From Candidatus Woesearchaeota archaeon (GTDB taxonomy: Archaea > Nanobdellota > Nanobdellia > Woesearchaeales > GW2011-AR9): DNA of 43,499 nucleotides. The stretch covers positions 1 through 43,499 of the forward strand of contig JACPCD010000008.1 of assembly GCA_016179955.1 (NCBI GenBank), given 5' to 3'. The first letter of the stretch is position 1. Every line of letters begins with the position of its first letter. Positions 7,648 to 16,395 of the stretch are shown here, one piece after another. The notes beneath the pieces were generated by a model. That model saw nothing but the letters and a program-made list of their open reading frames with translations, made no database searches and was not told where the DNA came from. Made by a program: the position numbers and the translations under genes.

Positions 7648-8592
7648 TTACTTCTTCTCCGGCATATACAAATCAAAAATAAACAACGTCAAAGACAACA
7701 CCACCGGCCCAATCAAAATGCCGAAAGCCCCCACCAGGAGAACCCCCCCGACTATCCCCAGCAACATCACCAACGGGTGAATCTTCGCCCGATCGCCCAC
7801 GATTTTCGGCCGAAGAAAGTTATCGACTCCCCCAATGACCAGCAACCCATAGAGAAAAAGCCCCATCCCTTTCAGCATGATGGACGTGGAATCCTGAAAC
7901 ATCCCATCCAGAAACAGGAAAAGAGACGCCGGAACCCATACCATCCCGCTGCCCACGACAGGAATGAACGTCGCCAATGCCATCACTACTCCCCACAGCA
8001 AGGGCGATGAAATCCCAAAGAGGAAGAATCCCAAGGAACCGACGATGCCCACCAACAAGGCAATCAGCAAGTACCCATAAATGATCCCTTTCAGCACCTC
8101 ATCCAGCCGGGCGACCACCAAGGCATATTTCTTGGCTTGTGTATCAAAAAGCACCCCCAACCTATTCACAACATCTTTCCCATCCCGCAGGAAATAGAAC
8201 ATCGAAAGAAAGACCATGAGCAGGTTAAGTGCCATGCTGGGCAAGCTTACCAGAAATGTCGATCCCTGCCCAATAATCCACTTAGTAGCCGATTTACTGA
8301 TATCCTGAAGAGCAGAATTAATGGCAGGATTGTTTACAACCTGCTCTACCTTCTGACAAAAGGCATTGTGGCAGCCCTGAAACACCCCTCCTGCGAGATT
8401 CTGCTTCAGGACAATGAACTGGACGTATGCTTGTTGTATTAACACCTTAACCAAAAAGAATGCCGGGATTGTAATGAGAAGTATGACCAGCAGGCACACT
8501 AGGAATGCCCCTAGGCTTTTATACTTCACTTTGGGAGAGGTCCAAGCATAGAGAGGGTAGGTAATATACGCCAATACCGCACCCAGAAACAA
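7648..8592 (-). CDS. AI-2E family (PerM-like) membrane protein; 5' end unresolved
   Basis: Multi-pass membrane protein with family hallmarks: an extended central loop, MVFLSMFYFLRDGK, FIPVVGSGMVWVPA and the late DNFLRPKIVGDRAKIHPLVM signature, then a C-terminal helix pair. Members include exporters and Na+/H+ antiporters; the substrate here is unknown. The listed start is a TTG inside the first membrane helix. The same frame continues upstream to 8682 as plausible helix sequence (YLPLALFVLLLVFSLLLIKP) but without ATG, GTG or TTG. An ATG at 8686, with TATA box at 8709-8720 and a GGGTG site, is in another frame. One base gained or lost near 8680 would join them, so a start-proximal frameshift or sequence error is likely. 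Confidence 0.8.
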   Translation of the reverse strand: MFLGAVLAYITYPLYAWTSPKVKYKSLGAFLVCLLVILLITIPAFFLVKVLIQQAYVQFIVLKQNLAGGVFQGCHNAFCQKVEQVVNNPAINSALQDISKSATKWIIGQGSTFLVSLPSMALNLLMVFLSMFYFLRDGKDVVNRLGVLFDTQAKKYALVVARLDEVLKGIIYGYLLIALLVGIVGSLGFFLFGISSPLLWGVVMALATFIPVVGSGMVWVPASLFLFLDGMFQDSTSIMLKGMGLFLYGLLVIGGVDNFLRPKIVGDRAKIHPLVMLLGIVGGVLLVGAFGILIGPVVLSLTLFIFDLYMPEKK

Positions 8593-8779
8593 GGCTAGAA
8601 AGAAGGGCTTGATCAGCAGGAGCGAAAAGACGAGAAGCAGGACAAAAAGAGCCAGTGGAAGATATTCCTTGTATTTGATGCCTCATCACCCTTTGGGTAA
8701 GAATAAGTTCTTAGTAATTTATAAAACTTCCTTTTGTAGAGGAAATAAGCGTGAAAAAAAGCAAACATTGAGAAACAAG

Positions 8780-8820
8780 AGAAAAAGAAAAAAAAAGAAA
8801 AAAATAAAGCCGTTAGGCTT
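8780..8820 (-). terminator. Terminator of the S-layer gene
   Basis: On the minus strand a 5-bp hairpin (AAGCC/GGCTT, loop TAAC) overlaps the S-layer stop codon and is followed by a long T-rich run. Confidence 0.7.
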
Positions 8821-11428
8821 ATTCAGTCGCGGCTGGTTCTTCCGAAGCAGCTTCTACTGCGACAACTGCCGGCGCTCCAATGGTTGCATCCGTGTAGGTT
8901 GTACCAGACACTTCCACTTCACCACCAGACATTTCTTTGGCTCTATGCGCAATTACTTTACCTGCTAAGCGCGTATCCGCACCGCTGTATCCTGCCACTA
9001 ACATGGCCATATTGCCATTGGCATTCTCAAACAGTTTGACCCGTGCTTTGCCCGGTGTAAATCCTTGCGTACAGTCTGCCGGATTACCTAACAATTCTGC
9101 CGCCACGGTATTAACACATGGTCCACCCACCACGATTAAGTTTTGGGCGCTGGCAGATGCGATTTCGCTGTCCAGTTTGGTTGCGTCGATGACCTCAACT
9201 GCAACTAAGTCCCCGCCACTGGAGGTGGAAGAGCTAACTGCACCGCTGGTCACATAGACTTGTGGCAATCGCTGGTTTTCAGGATACTCATACTTAAACT
9301 CGTTCGGCGAGCCGCTGGGTGTGGTGTAAGTCCACTTGGCACCCATCGTTGTGTATCCATAGCCAATGTTTTCTTCGCCTTCGGGCGTCAGCGACGGATT
9401 GCTGGTACTATCCGTCTGGAACACACCAATCGTTACTTCATTGGTCGTTGTAGCTGACACATTGATGTAAATTATCGGCGGAGCTTGGTCGTCATAGCTA
9501 TTGGTGTCAGGATCGGTCCAGTTCATCTGGATCTGCTTTACAAAAGTGGCATTGCCTAATGGGTTATTTAATTGAACCCCATTTGTGTGCCGGTACAGGG
9601 TATTACCAAAGTCAATCTGCATACCGTAGTAATCGACAATGTCAACTTCAGCGCTTGTGACCGCATCATCGGCTAAGGTCCCGTCACCATTCAGGTCTAC
9701 ATTGATGACAAAGTCACTACTGTCTTTGCTCGAAGTAGTGATATTCTTCACTGCAAACGAGTACCCACCTAATTTAATGGTGGCAACGGTACTGCTAGTC
9801 CCTGAATCGACGGCGTACTCCAGCGTCTCTCCTGAACCAAGATTCTTAAACTTGATTTTTGGACTAGTGGCAGAGTTCTTATCGGCTCCTTTATACTGGA
9901 GGGCAAACGTTTTTGCTGTTCCCTGCGCCGCAGTCCCTGCAGAAACCACAAAATAGTCGTTCTTGGAGATGTTCAAGGCCTCATTTAAGATGACTTCTTT
10001 TTCCGTTGCCTCTTCAGACATTAACAATTCAGTACTGGTATTGGCATACACTAACGGCAAGTCAACTTGGTTGTTATCGCCATCCCAAAACCGTAACTTA
10101 AACCGCCGATCAGTGGACGCAATCAAACTAATGTCGTGAGTTTCCTCATCCGTCAACCCTAAGTATTCAAAGTCCCAGTTGTTGGTAAAGAGCAATTCTT
10201 TGTCATCACCTTGCTCAACAATGGACGCGCTTAACTTACCGCCAACAGGAACGTAATAATCATCCTGCGCAGTCATGTTGATGCGAATCTTACTTAAAGT
10301 AAAGGTGGTGTTGTCATCCGTACCTTCAATGTTGACATCGGCACCGCTGATGGTTTCGGAACCAACTTTCAACGTTGATGCTCCCGCTGCAGCCGAAGCC
10401 ACATCAGTATCCTTGAGTTCTATCTTACTGGCACCAAGGAAAAAGTCGGCACTATGGACCCCGCCAGCATAGCTTTGGTACAACCGCTCGGCCAGACCTA
10501 CCTCAATCCCATCCGATAATTTATAGGTGTCTCCTACCTGTAATTTATCGGTCTGCTCGCCATTGACCAAAAACTTGGCATAGGTTTCGTCGACGAAGGT
10601 AAGAGTTACTTCGTAGGACTTTCCGCCCGTTTCCAATGTGGTGCTATCCCCTTCTAAAAGACTGCCACGGACTGAACCACCCATCATGGTTAACTTGATG
10701 GTGTCTTCGGCATCGCCGCTGTTCGTACCGCCACCAGGTCTCCGAGCGAGGACAATATCATAAACTTTCCCCAGCATCGTTACTTGGGTGTTCTCAAAGT
10801 CGTCCAGGACTTCGCCGGCAGTATTTGCCGAACCCGCAGTATTCTGGATGGTACTTTCGGGCGCTGAAGAAAACTCCAATACATATTCTCCAATGTTCGT
10901 ACTACTCTTAACATAAAAGAAATCACCTGTTATGTCATTGTCGTTCTCGACAAATTTAACAATCTCGTTTTCAGCGTTATTCTTAACGTCAAAGTAAAGA
11001 TATTGGACATAACCCGAACTTGTTCCTGACGTGGAATACGTCCCATCAGCCAACGCGGCCAATTCTGCTTTTCCAATAAATTGCTCAATGTCATACACCT
11101 GCTCTCCCACTGCAGTAGAGTTAGTATTAGCCATTTCTAATTTCTTGGACACAGTACCAACCTGCCAATTGTCGCCTTCAACAGTTGTCATTGTTGTATC
11201 GGTTGGCTTATTATACTTCATCGCCGCCGCAATGTCCGTCATCGCTAAGTTGTCGACTGCCGCTGCATTCTCACCAACGACAAAGAAGCCATTAAACGTG
11301 CCGTCTTTGACGAACATGGTGGGATACGTGCCTAAATCAGCCGCCATCGCTCCCATCGCAGTTGCACCGAGCATCGTTACTCCTGCGCCTACTGCAAACA
11401 GGCGTTTTACCATTCTTTTTATTTTCAT
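8819..11428 (-). CDS. S-layer protein, Methanococcus-type
   Basis: 869-residue exported surface protein. It starts MKIKRMVKRL with a hydrophobic signal segment (AVGAGVTMLGATAMGAMA) and probable cleavage before ADLGTYP. The mature N-terminus, LGTYPTMFVKDGTFNGFFVVGENAAAVDNLAMTD in two parts (FVKDGTFNGFFVVG; AAAVDNLAMTD), and the C-terminal NLIVVGGPCVNTVAAELLG and KVIAHRAKEMSGG are the two conserved ends of the Methanococcus S-layer families; the Thr/Ser/Asp-rich middle forms the variable wall. Composition is acidic with few Cys, as expected for an abundant envelope protein. Start 11428 is set by a strong Shine-Dalgarno (GGAGGTG, 11437-11443), 8 bases upstream. It probably forms the cell's outer protein lattice, possibly glycosylated by the GT genes on either side (inference). 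Confidence 0.9.
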   Translation of the reverse strand: MKIKRMVKRLFAVGAGVTMLGATAMGAMAADLGTYPTMFVKDGTFNGFFVVGENAAAVDNLAMTDIAAAMKYNKPTDTTMTTVEGDNWQVGTVSKKLEMANTNSTAVGEQVYDIEQFIGKAELAALADGTYSTSGTSSGYVQYLYFDVKNNAENEIVKFVENDNDITGDFFYVKSSTNIGEYVLEFSSAPESTIQNTAGSANTAGEVLDDFENTQVTMLGKVYDIVLARRPGGGTNSGDAEDTIKLTMMGGSVRGSLLEGDSTTLETGGKSYEVTLTFVDETYAKFLVNGEQTDKLQVGDTYKLSDGIEVGLAERLYQSYAGGVHSADFFLGASKIELKDTDVASAAAGASTLKVGSETISGADVNIEGTDDNTTFTLSKIRINMTAQDDYYVPVGGKLSASIVEQGDDKELLFTNNWDFEYLGLTDEETHDISLIASTDRRFKLRFWDGDNNQVDLPLVYANTSTELLMSEEATEKEVILNEALNISKNDYFVVSAGTAAQGTAKTFALQYKGADKNSATSPKIKFKNLGSGETLEYAVDSGTSSTVATIKLGGYSFAVKNITTSSKDSSDFVINVDLNGDGTLADDAVTSAEVDIVDYYGMQIDFGNTLYRHTNGVQLNNPLGNATFVKQIQMNWTDPDTNSYDDQAPPIIYINVSATTTNEVTIGVFQTDSTSNPSLTPEGEENIGYGYTTMGAKWTYTTPSGSPNEFKYEYPENQRLPQVYVTSGAVSSSTSSGGDLVAVEVIDATKLDSEIASASAQNLIVVGGPCVNTVAAELLGNPADCTQGFTPGKARVKLFENANGNMAMLVAGYSGADTRLAGKVIAHRAKEMSGGEVEVSGTTYTDATIGAPAVVAVEAASEEPAATE

Positions 11429-11436
11429 CTCAAACA

Positions 11437-11584
11437 CACCTCCGTGTTTAAATATCAAATCTTTTCCGTTTGCTTGTCCCTAAAAATTCCGAATAAGAAG
11501 CCTGAAACCCCGACCTCTTTTTTCGATTGTAGAGACAAAGCTCTGGTAAGACTTACGCCTACTCATTCTAACCGCTTTATAAGT
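11437..11584 (-). promoter_or_regulatory. S-layer promoter, long 5' leader and ribosome site
   Basis: GGAGGTG at 11437-11443 is the ribosome site of the S-layer gene. The best minus-strand TATA box (CTTATAAAG, 11576-11584) would give a leader of about 125 bases, unlike the leaderless genes around it. The rest of 11429-11787 holds the helicase promoter (TATA-like box near 11758-11768) and nothing else I can support. Confidence 0.5.
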
Positions 11585-11787
11585 CTTTCGCAAAAATTAC
11601 CCCCCACAATTTCAAGAGATTGTTTATACGGCCCATAAGTTAAAAATTTTGGCATTTTATGACCTCATCATTTGCAAATGACAAAACACCTAGTTATGGA
11701 ACTTGGTTCTATATTTTGGGTTCCAGACGCCCATTTCTAGGGAAAGAAGGACTAAAAGCTTATAAAATTGAGGGTTTCAAAAAGGAT

Positions 11788-12462
11788 ATGGCTCCCACCA
11801 ACGCCTTGGCGTCCCTGCCACTTCCTTCCTACGTTAAAGAGTTCTACGCTCAATTCACCCATCTTACTCCCATCCAGCAGAAAGCAGTCTCGGCCGGGCT
11901 GCTTCAGGGAAGCTCGCTCCTGGTCTGCGCCCCTACCGCCTCTGGAAAGACGCTTATTGCCACTATGGCTATAGCAACTGCTTTAGCGCAGGGAGGAAAA
12001 GCATTGTACATCGTTCCCCTGAAAGCCTTAGCCAGTGAGAAGCATAAGGAATACCAGCAGCTCTTGGAGCATTCCCCGTATAAAGTGATCCTATCAACCG
12101 GCGAAGTAGATAGCGAATCTGACTATCTGGCCAAATATGACGTTCTTATCCTGACCACGGAGAAACTCGACTCTTTGCTCCGGCATCGGGTATCCTGGCT
12201 GGGAACCGTCAAAGTAGTGGTTATGGATGAGATTCATTTGCTCAATGATCCTGGCCGGGGGCCAACGGTAGAGATTATACTTACCTTGCTGAAGATGCTG
12301 CTTCAGCCCCAGCTGATTGCTCTTTCAGCCACAATAGGGAATCCCCAAGAACTGGCGTCCTGGTTAGAAGCAGCGTTAGTCCAAGACACCTGGCGGCCCA
12401 TCGAACTGAAGCAGGGCATCCGGGAAGGGGGAAAAGTCGAGTTTTATGGAAGCAGTAAATAA
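11788..12462 (+). pseudogene. Truncated Ski2/Hel308-like helicase (first RecA domain only)
   Basis: 224 residues covering only the N-terminal RecA-like domain of a superfamily 2 helicase: Q-motif region LTPIQQKAVSAGLL, motif I APTASGKT, motif Ia PLKALASEKH, motif II DEIH (VVVMDEIHLLND) and motif III LSATIGN. It stops at WRPIELKQGIREGG plus a few residues, where the second RecA domain of Hel308-type proteins (about 700 residues in all) would begin. Motifs IV-VI, the winged helix and ratchet domains are missing, and no continuation is visible downstream. The first domain itself is undamaged, so it may still make a stable protein that binds ATP; unwinding is unlikely. ATG 11788 fits a TATA box about 25 bases upstream. 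Confidence 0.75.
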
Positions 12463-12490
12463 GTAAGGTTTCGGGATGATGGAGATAAAG

Positions 12491-12522
12491 TTACTGGTTC
12501 TATATATTACTGGTTCTATATA
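12491..12522. repeat. Perfect 16-bp tandem duplication
   Basis: TTACTGGTTCTATATA occurs twice back to back between the truncated helicase and the GT2-TPR gene. It lies downstream of both genes and looks like a replication-slippage scar. Confidence 0.8.
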
Positions 12523-12545
12523 TTAATAGTATTTCTCAGAGAATT

Positions 12546-13655
12546 TCAGGGAAGAGCTGATTCCAGTTCCTTGGCCTTCTCCCACGCCAGCCGTGCTCTT
12601 GCTGCGTCACCCATCTCTTCATAACACCGGGCCATGTTCCGAAAAACATTCGGCTGCCGGGAGTTGAGATTCAGACTGGCGGTGAACATTTCAAGAGCCG
12701 CCGAAAACTGTTTCAACTTGATGTACACCACGCCTAAATTGCTGTAGATGGCAACCGCATTTGGATCCAGCTCTTTCGCTTTCAGCAGGCAGTCGCGAGC
12801 AGCCAGAAGATTATTCTGTAACAGATGAATGCTCCCCAGGTTAAACCACGAAACCCAGAATGAATTATTGAAAGCAATGGATTTCTCAAACATCTGCTTC
12901 GCCAGGTCTATCTTGCGGTTTTCCAGGTACTGCCGTCCCAATTCATAATAGGAATAGTAATCCTGCTCCTGCGCTGCTTTCTTTTCAGCCAGTTGCTCAT
13001 AGAGTTCCCACTTTTTCTTCCAGCTCTGGGGATTAAGCTTGCCAACATGATGAATGGGAATAGTAGTGGAAACAATCTTCCCGCCTAATGAATGAGAAAC
13101 ATCCTCATGAACCAAGCCACGAAACCGGGCTTTTCGGGTATTTCGAAACAACCGCACTATCGGAGTAGGAAACCAGCCAGCAGTCCCTTTACTTTCAGCA
13201 TAGACATCGTCATGAGGGGCGATAAACCCAGATTCGTGCTCCGTGGTCCCGGTGACTTTCATTCCCGAGGCAGTAACGTACTGCACGTCCCGTACATCTT
13301 TGATATAATTCCGCTGAATTAAGACATAGCCGTTAACAGGTGGTTGAGATTGTTGGAGAAGCAGTTCCCGTATGGTGGAGTGATCCTTGGTCGCTATGGT
13401 TTCATCCGCATCCAGCACTAAAATCCAGTCGCCGGTGGCGTGTTTCAAACTTTCATTGCGGGCAGCCGAAAAGTCATCCACCCAGGCAAAATCATAGACT
13501 TTATCCGTAAATCGCCGGGCAATCTCTTTGGTGAGGTCAGTACTGCCCGTATCAATAATGATGATCTCATGAACTAATCCCTGGACGGATTGCAAACAGC
13601 GCTCTAAGAACTCTTCTTCATTCTTCACGATCATGCACAAGGAAATAGTAGGCAT
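12546..13655 (-). CDS. Family 2 glycosyltransferase with C-terminal TPR repeats
   Basis: 369 residues. The N-terminal GT2 domain has SLCMIVKNEEEFLERCL, IDTGSTDLTKEIA, FSAARNESLKHATGDWIL and the metal-binding LDADE (about 91-95), then GLVHEDV. From about residue 235 at least three tetratricopeptide repeats follow (LGQQYLEN-like YELGRQYLENRKIDLA, WFNLGSIHLLQNNLL, YSNLGVVYIKLKQFS, NMARCYEEMGD). This architecture is typical of SunS/WcaA-like glycosyltransferases acting on protein or polysaccharide acceptors; the TPRs may bind the acceptor. No membrane segment. Start codon ATG 13655 lies 3 bases after the stop of the HemK-kinase gene on the same strand, so the two form an operon. Confidence 0.88.
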   Translation of the reverse strand: MPTISLCMIVKNEEEFLERCLQSVQGLVHEIIIIDTGSTDLTKEIARRFTDKVYDFAWVDDFSAARNESLKHATGDWILVLDADETIATKDHSTIRELLLQQSQPPVNGYVLIQRNYIKDVRDVQYVTASGMKVTGTTEHESGFIAPHDDVYAESKGTAGWFPTPIVRLFRNTRKARFRGLVHEDVSHSLGGKIVSTTIPIHHVGKLNPQSWKKKWELYEQLAEKKAAQEQDYYSYYELGRQYLENRKIDLAKQMFEKSIAFNNSFWVSWFNLGSIHLLQNNLLAARDCLLKAKELDPNAVAIYSNLGVVYIKLKQFSAALEMFTASLNLNSRQPNVFRNMARCYEEMGDAARARLAWEKAKELESALP

Positions 13656-13658
13656 GCT

Positions 13659-14867
13659 TTATCCGGAAGAAAGCGATTTTATAATGATTTCGATGATTTC
13701 CTGATTATATTTTTGTTTATATTCTTTCGCCATGCTCCGGATCTCGGAAACCGAAAGGGAAAGACCCCGTTTTTGTAATGCGTCCTGTAGCCGGCACAAG
13801 AACTCCACAAACTGGGTAACGTTCTGCGGCTTCTCCGTCGTACGGCAGCGCTCAAAGTCAATCAGCACCGGTTGATTATGCTGCGTCATGATGATATGTT
13901 TCAACGGGTGATGCATTTCTTCTTTTGTTATGTGGAGCTGGTCTAACCGATGGCACTGTCGCAGAATCGCAACCACTGCCTTCCGTACCTCGGCGGGTGA
14001 ATGGTGTTCCAGCCACTCCACAAAGAATTCGCCCTCAATAAACTCTGAAACCATGAAATTATCTCCGGTAAATAGGAGCCTCGGCCCGATGCCCTGTTGA
14101 TTGACCAGCGCCAGCCACACTGCTTCCTGGCGGATAGCATCAACAGCTTTGCTTCCCTCCTGGGGAATTTTAATAGCTACCAGCAACGTTTCTTTCCGGG
14201 AAGGAAAATGAGTTTTTATCGGCGTGCTGCGGTCGAAAGACCCCTGAAAAACCAGGCCTCTTTTTCCCTGGGCAAGGTAATGAATCTGTCCAATGCCTTT
14301 TTTTTCCAGCTCCCGCAACACCACGCTTTTAGTGATGCGGTAAACATATAACGTTTCAAAAGCAACTTTTTCCCGGCCGACCTCTTCAAACTCGAGCAAG
14401 TGATGGGCGAGAATCTCTTCAATCTTCTTCTTATTGGTATGCGTAGAAAACAGAAACAGGATGATGCCATCGGGGAAGAGGAAATGGGATGCCTCCTGAA
14501 AAAACCGTTCCGATATCTCCCAGCCTTTCCGGCCGCCGTAAATAGAATTGTCATCAATCCCCTTATCTTGGGGCAAGTAGGGGGGATTAAAGATGATAGT
14601 ATTGAATTTTCCGTAGGCCTGCTCAAAGAGATCACTTTGCAGCACCTTCAGTTTACGGAGCTTTTCATGAGTTATTTTCTGCTGCAGTGCTTTGATTGCA
14701 TCAGGATTAATGTCGAGAGCGACGACTTCTTTTACCTCAGGAATACGAATAGCAGTAAATGCCTGGATGCCTGAACCCGTACCCAGGTCCAATACTCTGC
14801 CCGTAGCATAGTCACGGACTGCCTTCTGCAGCAAGTAGGAATCTTCCGCTGGTTCGTAGATGTCCAT
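13659..14867 (-). CDS. HemK/PrmC-like methyltransferase fused to a RIO/COG2112-like kinase domain
   Basis: 402 residues in two domains. Residues 1-185 are a HemK-type N5-glutamine methyltransferase: YEPAEDSYLL, motif I VLDLGTGSGIQA, VVALDINPDAI and the catalytic NPPYLP (about 115-120). Archaeal HemK2 relatives methylate the GGQ glutamine of release factor aRF1. Residues 190-400 resemble the archaeal predicted Ser/Thr kinase group: GKRGLVFQGSF as glycine-rich loop, VAIKIP with the ATP lysine, a Glu in RQEAVWL, hinge FMVSEFIEGEFF, and VLIDFERC replacing DFG. The usual HRD loop is poorly kept, so it may be an atypical kinase. Both domains look full length. The start is ATG 14867, and the domain order is methyltransferase then kinase. 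Confidence 0.82.
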   Translation of the reverse strand: MDIYEPAEDSYLLQKAVRDYATGRVLDLGTGSGIQAFTAIRIPEVKEVVALDINPDAIKALQQKITHEKLRKLKVLQSDLFEQAYGKFNTIIFNPPYLPQDKGIDDNSIYGGRKGWEISERFFQEASHFLFPDGIILFLFSTHTNKKKIEEILAHHLLEFEEVGREKVAFETLYVYRITKSVVLRELEKKGIGQIHYLAQGKRGLVFQGSFDRSTPIKTHFPSRKETLLVAIKIPQEGSKAVDAIRQEAVWLALVNQQGIGPRLLFTGDNFMVSEFIEGEFFVEWLEHHSPAEVRKAVVAILRQCHRLDQLHITKEEMHHPLKHIIMTQHNQPVLIDFERCRTTEKPQNVTQFVEFLCRLQDALQKRGLSLSVSEIRSMAKEYKQKYNQEIIEIIIKSLSSG

Positions 14868-14982
14868 GTGAAATTAGGTATAGGGGCAGTTTAAGAATTT
14901 TTCCTGTTAAATTGAACTCCAAATCCATAAAGATTAAAAACTCATCACTACCCTAGAATACAGAGCGTATGAGGAAGATAAA

Positions 14983-15377
14983 ATGACAATGACCTTACTG
15001 GAGAGAATATTCGGAAGAACTAAATCCCCTATCCCGGGCAGCACACCAACAATTCCTACTCCGACGCCGGCCAGTGCACCAGCACCCACTATTGAACCTG
15101 TAGAATTAATTGATGATGAACTTGCCAGAACATTAAGGCCCATGTATGAACGGAATCACGCCTCGATGGAATATTTCTCTTTGTTTGTACGACAAATGGG
15201 AAAAGTTAAGGAATATCTCAAACAAAACCCTGCCGATCTGGAGAAACGAATGTATTTCGCTCATCTCTTCACCGAAGTTGGAGCTGGCCCTTTAGCAGTC
15301 GAACAGGCCGAAAAAGTATTTACGGGATATCATCTGGCAGGAGACGTTAATGCGGAGAAAGACTCTTTATTAGTCAA
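14983..15377 (+). pseudogene. 5' part of a gene interrupted by the IS200-like element
   Basis: The frame starts ATG 14983 after GAGGAAG. It encodes MTMTLLERIFGRTK, a Pro/Thr/Ala-rich linker (about residues 15-40), and a helical domain (ELARTLRPMYERNHASMEYF, FAHLFTEVGAGPLAVEQAEKV). After residue 131 the frame enters the insertion element and ends artificially inside it at 15450. Joining the DNA on both sides of the element in frame gives VKLNYIPYAEHLNDAEEQI, a natural-looking continuation. The function is unknown and there is no signal peptide. The open part may still be expressed as a truncated protein. Confidence 0.65.
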
Positions 15378-15446
15378 GGCGAGCGACCACCACCGGTGGA
15401 ACTATACACCGGTGGCATGCTTCGCCTGCGGGCTCGGGTCGCTTGC

Positions 15447-15878
15447 CTAGGAGAAAGCAAATAAAGTCTTCTGGGCAGTTGGAGCATACTTCTGCTGGTC
15501 GAGGTAGCGGTCGTAAAAGTTCATATCTCCACTCCTCCCATCGGTGGCGGGGTTCCAGAACCCTCCGCCTCTGAAAAGCCAGCTTTTCAGCCACCAAAAT
15601 TCTTTCAGAATTTTTGGTGCAGTAAAGCCCTTAAGTTTCTTTGCAATCTCAGGCTTGCTGTAAATACCCATACACAGATTAATATGTACATGGTTACTAT
15701 CAAATGTTTTCTTTCTCCACATTATCTCGTAATGTGTCAGTGCTTCGGTCAGCACTGCATCCGTGTACTCACGGATGGAATGCTTGTCAAATACATTATG
15801 GCAGTACTTGGTTTTAAGTGTGACCATTATCCACACTTCGCCTACTGCAGAGCTATATCTAGTTGGATTTGTTTTCAT
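15447..15878 (-). CDS. tnpA: IS200/IS605-family transposase TnpA (Y1 HUH)
   Basis: 143 residues, normal for TnpA. It has the HUH pair in SNHVHINLCMG (about 63-73), the KLKGFTAPKILKEFWWLK helix and the C-terminal nucleophile tyrosine region FYDRYLDQQKY. It acts as a dimer that cuts single-stranded DNA at the element ends. The start is ATG 15878, because GGTGAT lies 5 bases upstream. Residues 93-105 (WLKSWLFRGGGFW) correspond to the conserved W-x-S/G-G-F-W region. The frame is undamaged, so the element may be active. Confidence 0.9.
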   Translation of the reverse strand: MKTNPTRYSSAVGEVWIMVTLKTKYCHNVFDKHSIREYTDAVLTEALTHYEIMWRKKTFDSNHVHINLCMGIYSKPEIAKKLKGFTAPKILKEFWWLKSWLFRGGGFWNPATDGRSGDMNFYDRYLDQQKYAPTAQKTLFAFS

Positions 15879-15973
15879 AAGAATCACCTTTGTTTTAATT
15901 TTTGAGACTATAGCTAAAGCTATACAAAAGATTTAATTAGAAGTTAATCATAGCTATCCACGGGTTGTGTTTG

Positions 15974-16014
15974 ACCCTCAGCCCTGTACGAACAGGGCTC
16001 AGAGGGTATTTTTT
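15974..16014. terminator. Hairpin upstream of tnpA inside the IS
   Basis: AGCCCTGT/ACAGGGCT plus ACCCTC/GAGGGT form a long stem followed on the plus strand by ATTTTTT. IS200 relatives carry a similar hairpin that shields tnpA from outside transcription. A small palindrome (TATAGCT/AGCTATA, 15909-15924) lies nearer the gene. Confidence 0.6.
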
Positions 16015-16109
16015 GCTTTAGGTTAACTTCTTGGAAAAGAAAGTAGAGCTAAAATATTAAACTACGCCACCGGTCACGCTCACTGCGGTTCGCTCAAGAC
16101 CGGTGGAAA

Positions 16110-16310
16110 ACTTAATTATATTCCATACGCAGAACATTTAAACGATGCGGAAGAGCAGATTTGATTGACCAATACTCTCTCCTTAATGATAGGCAGATTA
16201 TGGAACATGAAAAACCAGTCTATGGCTGCGATGGACATGGCCCAATGATTAGTGCCACTATGGGCAGCATAGAATTTCTGGCAGCCCAATTAGGAGAACA
16301 GAAGTGGTAA
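16110..16310 (+). pseudogene. 3' remnant of the interrupted gene
   Basis: Right after the element one frame reads LNYIPYAEHLNDAEEQI then stops at 16156-16161. A shift of one base there opens a second stretch, LIDQYSLLNDRQIMEHEKP and VYGCDGHGPMISATMGS, ending at a TAA at 16308-16310. No start codon serves it. I read it as the C-terminal part of the 14983 gene, broken by the insertion and by a further frameshift. Confidence 0.5.
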
Positions 16311-16395
16311 AGGCAGAGAGCAGTCACGTAAAAAAGAATTAATTTCTTTTCCGGTATGAACATTTATAAAATATAGCCAATTTTACTTTTCGGGT

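Larger units (their letters stand above)
15378..16109 (-). mobile_element. IS200-like insertion sequence (about 0.73 kb)
   Basis: A single tnpA gene lies between subterminal hairpins, without a tnpB. The right-end hairpin is at 15378-15447 (outer arms GGCGAGCGACC and GGTCGCTTGCC, inner arms around CCACCGGTGG). The left-end hairpin is at 16067-16106 with a perfect 9-bp stem, CCACCGGTC/GACCGGTGG. Overall length is close to the roughly 0.7 kb of IS200. Exact ends are inferred from the hairpins and from restoring the host reading frame; such elements leave no target duplication, and none is seen. Confidence 0.8.

Noticed and set aside
11659-11787. Helicase start at 11659 giving 43 extra residues
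   Set aside because: The extra part has no helicase similarity and covers the TATA box at 11758-11768; ATG 11788 fits the promoter.
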